A stretch of 64,000 bases of DNA from Pyxicephalus adspersus. Taxonomy: Eukaryota; Chordata; Amphibia; Anura; Pyxicephalidae. The stretch is from NCBI RefSeq assembly GCF_032062135.1, contig NC_092862.1, positions 91,823,752-91,887,751 on the forward strand, written 5' to 3'. This document shows, one piece after another, positions 23,137 through 33,361 of this stretch (position 1 is the first letter of the stretch; the number at the start of each line of letters is the position of its first letter). The position numbers and the translations under genes are program-made. Below the pieces are notes generated by a model. The model saw only the letters and a list, made by a program, of their open reading frames with translations, was not told the DNA's origin and ran no database searches.

Positions 23137-25069
23137 CTAAAATCCAACTGGTAAATATGTTACCGACTTGTCCTTAAGTGCAAACTGACATTTTAGCTCT
23201 AAATTTGGTAGAAGCTAAAAACTCATGAACCACAGAGAACAGGTGCAACTGGTATATGCCTGCTATATTCTGCACAATGTATTCTTTGTTTTCTAATATC
23301 TTTTGAGCCACTGTGAACCAGCAAAAGTTAAGGTCTTTAATATGGTATAAAAATAAACTCTTTGTTGTTTTATTCACAGCCACCAAACCATAAGATGTGA
23401 TCTTCCTTACAACAGCTTTTAGAGACAACAGTTCATTGTGACCTTGTGGACATGCATATTTTGCTCCTAAACATGAATGTGAAACGGACAGTAAATAATA
23501 TGCTCAATATTAAAAAAATAGTTTTTTAAGATTTTTTTATATCTTGCTGTTTCTTTGTCACTAGACCATTCATCTAAAATCTTCCCATAAAGTATGTGCA
23601 TTTATTTTATTTTATTTGATGACCTATAAAAGCTATAAAACACCTATAAAAGCTTTCTTGGTGTATGTAAACGCTTAGAACCTGCTCTTCTTGTGATGTT
23701 GGTAGCTACAGCAAACTGTAGTCAGAAAGATTACATAGGTGGATGAAGGGAGGGGAAGAAGAGCTGGACCAGCACAGAGAGTAATTAGACATTCCCAGAA
23801 GACAATACGTTGCAAGGACAGAGAGGGCTCTATATGAGAGTAGGGGTAGTCAAGTTTCCCAGCAAATACATTGACAATGATTACAAAAATAATTTTATAT
23901 ACATTAAATTGTATTCGAGAAAAAATAGGTAAAGAAAAATTAAACAATATGGTCCACAAAACAAGCAATTATAATTATTTATTGAAAAAACACTGCAAGT
24001 AAGCAGTCAAACTAATTGATTTTTCTGTGTTTTATCTGCCTGTTTAAAGCTGATGACATGGTCTCTTTAAAATGTTTTACATATTTTGCTAATATTTTAC
24101 TACCAACATGTATAAATAAATAGCTTTATTCATAACTGAGAAGCAGAAAGCGAGTTACCTCTCAACATAGCAAAAAAAAACATACTATGTGGCAAAAAGA
24201 CAGGAATATTAACCACAACAGTTGATCATGTTATAAAAGAGTTTACCCATATTTTGCATATTGCTAAAACAACATAGTAATACATTCTTGTAAAACGATA
24301 ACATATTCATACTATAAATGCAGCTACTTAGGAAAAATTATATGTTCTTGTACTTCTTACAGATTATTTTGTATATCTACTTTGGGAAGCATCTGAGCTC
24401 CATATATGCCCTGATTAGGTTTAATCTGATAATCTATTTGTTTATAAATTCCTGAAGTTATATCTTTGATAGCTGATCCTACATTAAGTCTTCTGTTACA
24501 TCATGTCAATGACAAAAAACATAAAAGCACATCATTAAGAATCATTACAGGATTTCTTATCAATTTCACCAAAGGGGAAAATCTCCTTAAGTTTCCAAAA
24601 ACTGTCATGTTAATTTATTAGATTTGTACATAGCTAATTTAAACTGGCTGTGTGATATGCTTTCTCTAGAATAAAGTAGACCTGAAATCAAAAAGTAAAA
24701 TTTTCCTGTATTATATCAAACCTTTAGAAATGTTAATTGTACTCAACAAATAGTATTGTTCTTTTTGGTATGTAAGTGTGCCTAGACACTACTGTACCAT
24801 AACTCTAAAGGCTGTATATCTGCCGTTATCTCTGATTGCAGAAGAACACTGCTGCTGTTTGTCGGAGGCTGTTATGAAGAAGCAAAACCTTGCCTCTACC
24901 AAGATGGATGCCTCCACAAGTCCCACCTCTGATGCAGGGAGATCACAAGCAATACTACCCAATACTAGTGACTAGTCATCAGTTCTCTGCCTGCCTTTAT
25001 AAATGATGTACACGGTTTCCAGAGTTCAGTTCCTCTTTAGGTTGGTATCAGGAATGTCCTTTTCCTTAC

Positions 25070-25183
25070 CTCTGTCTATAGTTGTAAACAAAAATTTCAC
25101 GTGATCAGAGCATGTACTTTTATAGGCATTGATTCTACTGGCTACTGCTATCCAGTCCAATAAATTGTGTGGTACTGCCACAG
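25070..25183 (-). CDS. Candidate internal exon (114 nt), unrecognised
   Basis: Minus strand: the donor GACAGAG|GTAAGG is near consensus. The frame reads VAVPHNLLDWIAVASRINAY then KSTCSDHVKFLFTTIDR with no stop. Entering after CCATGGCTGTGAAG gives phase 1, which is exactly what the exon at 29452-29516 leaves. I do not recognise the protein. This is the best-looking of the downstream candidates. Confidence 0.35.
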
Positions 25184-25714
25184 CTTCACAGCCATGGGGA
25201 GAAATTAGAAGGCATTAAATCTCCATAAAGTACTGAGGTGGCCAAAATACTCTTCTGGTTTGCAATGGTCACATGATTGCTATATACATAAAACAATGCA
25301 TGCCTCTGTCAGACAAGAATATGTTAAATTGCTTAATAGAATGCTTTTGTTTCAAAGCCTCTGCCAAAGTAAACTAGATGACAGTCTTTGGAGCTGGTGC
25401 TTGCAAGCACAGACTGGGCCTGGTTTACTGATGTGTGAAGTGCAGTAAAGTGAGGTGAAAATCAATGAAGTGAAACAGCTGTAGCCAGATTTAATAAGTG
25501 TAAAGTTAGATAAAGTGCACCTATGTTTACAAAAAACATATAATCCTGGGAAAGGGTGTGTTTTTTCAATAGGGACATGGGCAACAAAGTGGTATGGCTC
25601 TGTACATGGGGTCAATATTGATTTATTAGAGCTCCCTGGGTTTGGGAGCTCCAGAGGATTATTCAGCATATACAGCCAGAGATACCTACACATATCTTAA
25701 TAATCCCCAGGGGT

Positions 25715-25885
25715 GTGGGTGTTCTCCCCAGCCCATTTTAGCGGGGTGCACCACCCGGCACTTTTCAGCAACCACCCGGCTGTTTTTGAGTGGTTACTGA
25801 TGAGTGGGGTCACAATTCAGGTACTACCACCTGCCTACAATTTTTTCCCACCAGCTTAAAAAATTTCTGTGTTGAGCACTGCAGT
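25715..25885 (+). mobile_element. Degenerate relative of the 10.7-kb hAT-like element
   Basis: GGTGTTCTCCCCAGCCCATT, then ACCACCCGGC motifs and a terminal ATTTCTGTGTTGAGCACTGC mirror the ends at 10732 and 13688. It is short and contains no gene. Confidence 0.5.
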
Positions 25886-26486
25886 AAATTTTGATGCCAA
25901 TATACTGCCTGAGTAGTTAATTTCAGATTCACTTTATTTCACCAAAATGACCTGCTTTGCTTTAAAAAAAAAACACTACTACAACTAGTATTTTATGAGT
26001 CAATCTATTATCAGTACATCAACACTCTTAGCTGCTAGAAGAAAAGAATTGACTCTCTCTGCACCTATATGTAAAAGAATGAGGCGAGGTGCCTGATGGG
26101 CCAAGTTCTAGCATGTCACATGGAGGAAAGCAGAATAAATAAATATTCCACAGACTAAACATTCTAAATAAACTACTTCATAAATATACATAATGTATCC
26201 CTTATAATATATATTGTCTATAAAATGTTTACTGTTGTCTTTGTCCCCAATGAAGAGTTTTTCATTTTTTTCTGAAAAATTCAGAAAATTCAGTTTCCTG
26301 CACAACATAACAGGAAATCAGAGGAAATGTTCTCCTTAGGTGAGGAGAAAATTCCACCTTTATCAGTTGTCCATGCAGTAAGTGTCCCTATTGCCTTACG
26401 GGATAATATTTTCCATTACACTTGTTCCAGTGACAATCAGAACTTTTGAGATATCTGTACCAACTGTCAGAAGCTATTAGGATTCA

Positions 26487-26997
26487 TTAGGATTTTCCTT
26501 TCCCCAGCAAATCACAGAGCACTAGAGGTGAATGAATGGGGAGACTTGTCCCCATTTAACCTCTAGTGCCTGGGGATCGTCTCAATAAATTTTTGTTTGT
26601 GGCCGCATTCATTAAGAACAGTGTGCTATCCGCGGCACTAGAGGTTAATTAACCTGTGAATCCTCCAGGTATAATTTCCTCAATCTTCCAATGGTTTCGC
26701 GAAATCGATTCGCCGAAATTTTGCAAAACCATTGGAGGTTCGAGGAAATTTTTGCGAGAATGCCCGAGGCATTCTTGTTCATCTCTATTTCTGGATAGAG
26801 TTTCTCTATCCAGGAACACAGGACTCCTGTGTTCTTGGATAGAGAAACTCTATCCAAGAACACATACAACAATTGCTCTTGCAGTTCTACACCCATTGAC
26901 TTTAATGCTGTTCGAATGCAACGTTCAATCACCCAAACAATATCCCCCCATTCATTTAGGTAGCTGTCGTATTGAATAGTGGGATATTCGACCAACA
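26487..26997. mobile_element. Composite MITE fragments with a long hairpin
   Basis: AATCACAGAGCACTAGAGGT at about 26510 and CCATTTAACCTCTAGTGCC at about 26553 recur at about 52740-52800. The right end (TTGACTTTAATGCTGTTCGA ... TATTCGACCAACACTAGTGC, running to about 27003) matches 54015-54113 and, more distantly, 61570-61680. In the middle (26793-26855) is a near-perfect hairpin with 29-base arms. Confidence 0.65.
26793..26855. repeat. Near-perfect 29-bp hairpin
   Basis: The arm GGATAGAGTTTCTCTATCCA...GGAACACAG at 26793-26821 pairs with 26827-26855 with one mismatch. Each arm also contains its own short palindrome (GGATAGAG/CTCTATCC), so the region can form a cruciform of hairpins. Confidence 0.9.
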
Positions 26998-27851
26998 CTA
27001 GTGCTTAGCTGGGATTTTGGTGTGTCCCTGCATCTTTAAGGGGGAATGGATGGCCAGAGACTGGCTAGGCCACTCCAGGACCTTCATGTGCTTCTTCTTG
27101 TGCCACTTCTTTGTTGCCTTGGCCATGTGTTTTGGGTCATTGTCATGCTGGAATACCCATCCACGACCGATTTTCAATGCCCTGGCAGACGGAAGAAGGT
27201 GCTCACCCAAGATTTGACGGTACATGGCCTTGTCCATTGTCCCTTCGATGCGGTGAAGGTGTCCTTTCCCCTTAGCTGATAAACACCCCCAAAGCATAAT
27301 GTGTCCACCTCCATGTTTGACGGTGGAGATGGTGTTCTTGGGGTCATAGGCAGCATTCCTCCTCCTCCAAACACAGCAAGTTAAGTTGATGCCAAAGAGC
27401 TCAATTTTGATCTCATCTGACCACAACAGTTTCACCCAGTTCTCCTCTGGATCATTAAGATGTTCATTGGCAAACTGCAGACGGGCCTGTACATGTGCTG
27501 TCTTTCAGGCCTTCCCAGCGCAGTGGGTTACCAATTGTTTTCTTGGTGACTTTGATCCCAGCTCCCCTGAGATCATTGGCAAGTTCCCCCCGTGTAGTTC
27601 TGGGCTGCTTTGTCACTGTTCCCATGAGGGGAGATCTTGCATGGATTGACAGTTATTTTGTGTTTCTTCCATTTGCGAATTATCGCACCAACTGTTGTCA
27701 CCTTCTCACCAAGCTGCTTGGCGATAGTCTTGTAGCCCAGTCCAGGCTTGTGTAGGTCTACAATCTTGTTCCTGACATCCTTGAACAGCTCTTTGGTCTT
27801 GGCCATGGTGGTTAGTTTAGAATATGAATGACTGATTGCTTCTGTGGACAT
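26998..27851 (-). pseudogene. Tc1/mariner transposase remnant
   Basis: The N-terminal part (27573-27851) has the paired helix-turn-helix region: [40 protein letters not shown]. The catalytic part (26998-27435) shows the first Asp in [15 protein letters not shown] and the second in [16 protein letters not shown], as in DD34E transposases. The second Asp block is followed by KVLEWPSQS, and the frame then ends before the catalytic Glu. Frameshifts and a deletion separate the two parts. The transposase would bind the inverted ends and cut DNA in the nucleus; this copy cannot. Confidence 0.88.
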
Positions 27852-28144
27852 GTGTCTTTTTTACAGGTAGTGTAACAAGCTTGGATTAGGAGCACTCCCC
27901 TACAGAGGGTGCTCCCAATCTCAGCTCAGTACCTGCATACAGTGAAGACACCTGGGAGCCTGAAATCTTGCTGGTTGATCAAGCTCTGACTTTTGAGCAC
28001 TGGGTTTTTGATGGTTCTTTTGTTGCTATTCTGTCTCTCACAGCTACAATAAACCTACCATTTACAATTATAGACTGGTCATTTCCTTGTCAGAGGACAA
28101 ACGTACAAAATCAGCAGGGGATCAAATACTTCTTTCCCTCACTG
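26998..28144 (-). mobile_element. Tc1-type transposon, truncated at its 3' end
   Basis: The plus-strand right end, CTTTCCCTCACTG followed by TA (28145-28146), is the outer end of a Tc1-family inverted repeat next to a TA target. The transposase runs leftward from it. The left side stops inside the coding region at about 26998, where MITE sequence begins, so the second inverted end is missing. Confidence 0.88.
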
Positions 28145-28149
28145 TATAA

Positions 28150-29450
28150 ACAGTATATATGATGGATATCTATCCTATAAAAAAACAATATCTACCCATC
28201 CTCAAACCTGCTATGATGTATCTTGGCACCACACAATATTTTCATGGAGTAGGTTTATATACACCACATAAACCATTTTCCTTTACTACATGATAAGTAA
28301 ACACTCAGGCTCCTCTTATTCACAAAGTTACGAAAATGGTGCAAAAACCTTTTGGTGCAATAAGTGATAACAGGTCTTCCTGAGAGTTTGGAATACTTGT
28401 CAGCACTCCCAAGTTTCTGATCCTTACATGGGAAGTTGGTTATATTGGGCAATTAAACTGGCACGAGTTGCGGATGTGAACAGCCACCCTAACTATCCTT
28501 ATATATACACTGGTAACATTTTGTATGCAGAGCACACTTTGCTAAAATATATGACAACAGACTGTGCACACTAGGATTCAACAATTACAGGTGCAGAGTG
28601 AAAGTAAACAAGAAAAGGTTCTGCATTCATTGAGAGAACAATGGGCCACAAAAACAATAATGTAACTTATAAATTTAAAGAGGCATTGAGATACAGTAAA
28701 AGAAATAGGAGATCCAGATATAAAGAAAAAATCATTCTATATCTGACCATGATGCTTTAAACAGCAATATTTTAATAATAATTGTTCTCAATTGCACAAA
28801 AAGAAAATAAATTTAGCTAGAAGGGTTGATACAGTACACAAATCAATCTGTTAAAAACAAATGCAGCTCAACATATAAAAAAATCTGCTGGAGGATAAAA
28901 ACCAAAGGCAGTTCTACACCAAGATTTAAATGTGTACTTTAAGAAAGGTGTATACAATATTCTCAGTATTTGAACAAGCATACTTCTGGTACAACTGGGC
29001 AACAAGCACAACGATAATCATAAAATGATTACTGAAACAACATGAAACACCATTTAAAGCTGCAGGTAATCATTGTGTTTGCTGTTTTGATCAATGAACA
29101 ATCAAATATCTATTATTGGTAGATTCGTGTATGTGGTTATTATGACTTCTGCTTTAAAAATTACGTATAAATGTGTATGACTAGGGTGTGTGTGTAGCAC
29201 AATGTGGGCAGTGCTTTCCAGCATTTGATATGTGATTGAAAGGCACTGGAAATGCAAGTCAGCAGATTACCATTACCTTTAATGGTGCAGTAAATGACCA
29301 TTATAAGGCTGCATTTGAGAGTTTGTTGCACACATCCTCTAATACTAGGACAAGTTTGAATTTTGAGCAAAGCAAATTTTACACAGCCTTCTATATTCTA
29401 ACATATGCCACATTCTAAAAGGGCAGCATATGGCAAAAACATCAGCATAA
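28150..29450. other. Noncoding, possible intron
   Basis: No gene or transposon end recognised. It would be intronic if the minus-strand gene model is right. Confidence 0.35.
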
Positions 29451-29451
29451 C

Positions 29452-29516
29452 CTGTAGCAGTATCATAATATACAGGCACCATAACTTTTATTTCCACCGT
29501 AGCAGTCTCATGTTCC
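29452..29516 (-). CDS. Candidate exon 3 of an unrecognised minus-strand gene
   Basis: The acceptor TAATTGTGTTTAAG and donor GCTACAG|GTTATG enclose 65 nt. Entered in phase 2 from the exon at 29736-29868, it continues open: EHETATVEIKVMVPVYYDTA. The only other nearby acceptor would hit a stop, so the frame supports this choice. The 219-bp intervening intron is short. Product unknown. Confidence 0.4.
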
Positions 29517-29735
29517 CTTAAACACAATTACTTTAAGAAAAAATGAAAGAATATGGTAATGACCAATAGACAGTGTGGTATATATAGGGATCAGCCTATT
29601 ACACATAAGGTACTATATGTTTTATTAGAATGTTAAGGTATCTGGAATACAAACCAAGTTACCTTTTGCACAGTACTATACTCACAAATATCATGATAGG
29701 TTGTTATTAGCACTGACAGTATTTTAGGTACTTAC

Positions 29736-29868
29736 CCAGTGGGTGGTTTTAGTGACGTTTCCATGACACCTCTTTTTGTATATTTCTTTAACTAAATAAA
29801 TTAGAATTAGGCAACCATGGTAGAAAATGTTCCTTTTCTGTCACGTGTTCGTATTGTACATCCCTGAC
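29736..29868 (-). CDS. Candidate exon 2 with start codon, unrecognised minus-strand gene
   Basis: Minus strand: a pyrimidine-rich acceptor TGTTTATTTTGTAG and a strong donor ACTGG|GTAAGTAC bound 133 nt. The ATG at 29764 (context GTGTCATGG, G at -3 and +4) opens METSLKPPTG, with the last codon split across the donor. Two short upstream ATG frames end before it. I do not recognise the protein. Only 29 nt of the exon would be coding (29736-29764). Confidence 0.4.
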
Positions 29869-30337
29869 CTACAAAATAAACAGATAAAAACAAATTAAAT
29901 GAAAATAAAGAAAATCTTTGGGAAATGTGGAAGAATACACAAAATTGTTTTGTTTTCACAACACACAAATGTAACATGTTCCTTATGTTGTGTGCACTTA
30001 TACACACAATAAAGTTCCTAATCCTTAGCAAATTGGAAACATTTACCGATACCACCAAAAAATATACTGTAAAACAATTTAATAAATAAAGAAAAAGTAT
30101 TACAATGATTAAACAAGTCTGAACAGATGTCACATGATATTCGGTAAAAGATGCTCATGGTATTCCAAATGTGAATCGAAAGCTTCAACATATTACTTTT
30201 CTAGAAACTGTGCGCATATTTATTCGCATGTGTTCACAGTACAAAGAGCAATAACTGTAATCCATCCAAGTTGAAAGATATCCAGTTACATATGGCTGGC
30301 TGTAAACTGATCAATATTTACAATAGATTTGATGTTA

Positions 30338-30772
30338 AGGTGCGTACACACTTCCAATTTTTATCGTTCAAAATGAACGACGAACGAACGACGAACGATC
30401 GATTGGGCAAAAATCGTTCGTAAAAAAAGTAACCAACGACGCCGACGAACGAGGAAAGTCGTTGGAAACGAACGACCGGACCGGCGGATCGGATTGGACG
30501 ACGATCGTTGACCATCGTTCGTGTGTACGATCGTTCGTTGATCGTCCATGGTCTGAGCATGCGTAATAAACGAACGTTCGTTCACTTTCCTGTCGTGCAC
30601 ATAGTTCCTCTATCGCTCAAACGATCGTATCTATTGTGTGTACAATATCTACGAACGATCGTGTCGTTATCTCTATGTGCAGGATCGGTGCTATACGATC
30701 ATTCGTAGATATCGTGCAGGATCGTTCGTCGTTCGTTTTCCAACGATAATAATTGGAAGTGTGTACGTAGCT
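30338..30772. mobile_element. CpG-rich palindromic MITE, family member A
   Basis: AGGTGCGTACACACTTCCAA at the left is inverted at the right as TTGGAAGTGTGTACGTAGCT, with TTA on both sides (30335-30337 and 30773-30775). The interior is dense in CGTTCG/CGAACG motifs and pairs with itself, so nearly the whole element can fold. A 3-bp TWA target would suit a Harbinger-type element, but no transposase is present. The sister copy is at 53370-53800. Confidence 0.85.
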
Positions 30773-31392
30773 TTAGTCTATAAACATGAAATATAACACA
30801 ATACTATATATAATTGATATATCCGTAAACATCAACAGGGACCTCCAATCGATTCCATCCCCGATCTGACTCTGACCATGAATCAAAATAAAATTAACTA
30901 TCGGGGCGATATTGATGTAGCAAATAATGGAACTGCACAAGGGTAAACAATTGGTATCTAGAGATATTGACCATTTATCGTCTATTTGTACCCTGTATGA
31001 CCAGACCACAGAGATATTGTTTCCTGTGCATGCCACCTTGCAGATTACTCAAACCATAATATACAAGCATGTACACAAATACTGTCACCTGAAGTACTGT
31101 GTGACATAATAAAACCACGATATAGGTGTGTAATAACACCCCATGACATTGTAGCAGGCAGCATTACAACATACTTGCACAGTCCAGTGAGACATTACAG
31201 TCCAGCAAGTGTAAATCCGTAATCTGTTTTGCAGCTGCTGTGAGGAGTCCATCTCAGCTAAGAACAGCTCCCAGTCCCCAGCAACCCACAGACAAACACG
31301 AGCACATGGTAACAGGACAGTCTGCACTCACTACAACAGGTACTCCTCACCTAAACCTTCCTCATACACCGCACTCAGCCCTTATCACCTAC

Positions 31393-31780
31393 CTGGAAGC
31401 AGAGTAAAGAGAAGGTTGGTGTGTGAAGGGTAATCCCCAGGGTCAGTCGGAATCCCCTCAGCTGTCAGAAGGTAGGAACTTGTTACTGGTTGGGTGTTGT
31501 TATCCCGGGTTCTCCCTCCCTCCTCCCAGTGTTGTCTCCCTGGGATCTCTAGGGACTGCGTCCCATCCCCCCGCCCCTTGGCAGCAGCTGCCAGCCCTGT
31601 TGAAGAGAGCAGCTTACTTTTCCCAAGCCCTCCCCTCACGGCTGAGCTGTATGTTACCCTGTATGAGGGTGTCATGGAGGGAGGGAGCTGTGTGCTGACA
31701 CTGTACAGGAGAGGTGAGCAGTGGCTGCTGTGTAGGTGCACACTCATCCTGGCACATTCCATAGGGGAGGAATAGAGGGA
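31393..31780 (-). promoter_or_regulatory. GC-rich candidate promoter / 5' noncoding exon 1 (minus strand)
   Basis: A locally GC-rich block in AT-rich surroundings. On the minus strand it ends in a consensus donor, TGCTTCCAG|GTAGGTGA, at 31393/31392. A 134-codon minus-strand frame crosses it but ends just beyond the donor and looks incidental. With the exons at 29736-29868 and 29452-29516 it would make a promoter-exon-intron arrangement. The transcription start cannot be placed. Confidence 0.4.
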
Positions 31781-33150
31781 AAACCACAAAAGTAAGAGTT
31801 GTCATAAGAGCAACAGGTGAATGAAAGTCTTCCCATGGTGAGAGGTCTGAGAAGAGAATTCCCCTGGCTTTAAGGAGATTACTTTTTATTTGGTGCTGGG
31901 ACTCCAAACAAAAATTGAAGTGAAAGATTCTAGGCAGGAGCAGAGGGGGTGTACATACATTTTAACAGAAAGTAATTCAAAATGAAATACAGGTGGTGGC
32001 TAAGAAAATAAATGATATTGTGCAAAAGTTTGCTTTTTGTAACAGCTTCACCGGGCCTATTTACCAAGAGCAGTGCTAATGTACAGTTGGTTATGACCAA
32101 CAACAGGTGTTACCATTGCACCTGTCAGGATGAATCAGTGTAAGGATGAGTACACATGGGCAGATCTGATGCCAGTTTTACATTTAACTGATTGGTCAGT
32201 TGTCCCAAAACACTACACACTTGTGTGCATTATTCTGCCCATCTGATCCTACACTTTCTCAGAGGAAGTCATAAAGTGATCAGTCAGATGGGCAAGATGG
32301 TTTCAATATATGTATTTCTGTTAGGGATTTAACAGATCAGAAGTAAAGTATCTGCCAGTGTGTACCCAGTATAGTCTGGATCATCCCTTTGGTAATAGAT
32401 CAGTTGTTTTCACTATTTGGGAACCTTCCATAAAAAGTTTCATTGTAAAGATTACTTGCTGGCTAGGGTTATTAGGGAAAAGACAGAACGCATTGTCTTT
32501 CTCCTAATATTTTAATTGGCAACAAGTCTAATTTTAACTGACAGGCTCTTAAAATGACAGCCATGTGTAAATATTCATCCTACCAGTTGAACTGTCTATG
32601 GTGTGTTATATATTTTGCTAAAGTTAAGGTGCCAGGTGAACACAAACATTTTGTAGAATCTTTTAAGTGCAGGAATTGTGGATCTATGATGGAGCTTGCC
32701 ATTGTATTATCGTGATATGACTTCTTGGTCTGTTTACACCTGTGCTTTAGGTCATATTTAAAGATTAAAATGAACATCTGTACAATTGTGTAGCCTCAGA
32801 GAACACAATTGGAGACAATGACACTAGTCAGGTAAGGCGAGCACTTATGTTACAGAGTAGACAAAAACAGGTGGATTACATCACTTGTTTATTAACGATC
32901 ATCATTCATTTATATCCAAGTTTAAGGGAGACTTAAAACAGGTCATATTCCACATAAAATGTACAAGTCATTTTGGAAGGCAACATAGCATTCAGGCAAC
33001 CAAAAACCAAAGCTGCTTTTTACATAGGCGAAGGGAAACCTAGGAGACAGTAAGAATTAGGTGAAGAGCATAGGATACCTACACCCTGCTATGAAAGTGC
33101 AGCTAATCCTGGAAATACATGTAAAACAAGGACAGATTACTTTGGATGCA

Positions 33151-33154
<4 letters not shown>
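31781..33154. other. Noncoding, nothing recognised
   Basis: Short random frames only. About 32130-32370 has features of an old MITE (CTGCCCATCTGATC / GATCAGTCAGATGGGC inverted, 32236-32294), too decayed to delimit. Confidence 0.35.

Positions 33155-33201
<47 letters not shown>
33155..33201. repeat. (TA)n microsatellite
   Basis: About 23 uninterrupted TA dinucleotides followed by CATACAT. Confidence 0.95.
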
Positions 33202-33204
<3 letters not shown>

Positions 33205-33361
33205 CATTAGACCTACATTCAGAAACAGTCTACAGATAAAGATGATCCACGTGAACAAATACCACCTATTATTGACAGCCTGTATTCATTTCTATATTCT
33301 AAATTAATAAAGGCAGATTAGTCAAATGTACATCCCTATATTTACCACCACTTTTATTCCA

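Noticed and set aside
23174..23428. 84-codon minus-strand frame
   Set aside because: Ends without a splice donor in a sensible phase and overlaps no good acceptor. AT-rich chance frame is the simpler reading.
24778..24975. Plus-strand frame with an acceptor-like TCTCTGATTGCAG, and an antisense frame open over 60 codons
   Set aside because: Both strands are open over the same stretch and neither has a matching donor in phase. Could not choose, so not annotated.
26341..26480. Apparent minus-strand exon with donor ATCCC|GTAAGG
   Set aside because: The stretch resembles a dispersed repeat remembered from frog genomes (TTCCAGTGACAATC-type) and sits beside MITE fragments, so it is more likely repeat sequence than an exon.
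31385..31789. 134-codon minus-strand frame in the GC-rich block
   Set aside because: GC-rich DNA is open in several frames here, and the consensus splice donor lies at its very end. More likely a noncoding first exon than a protein.
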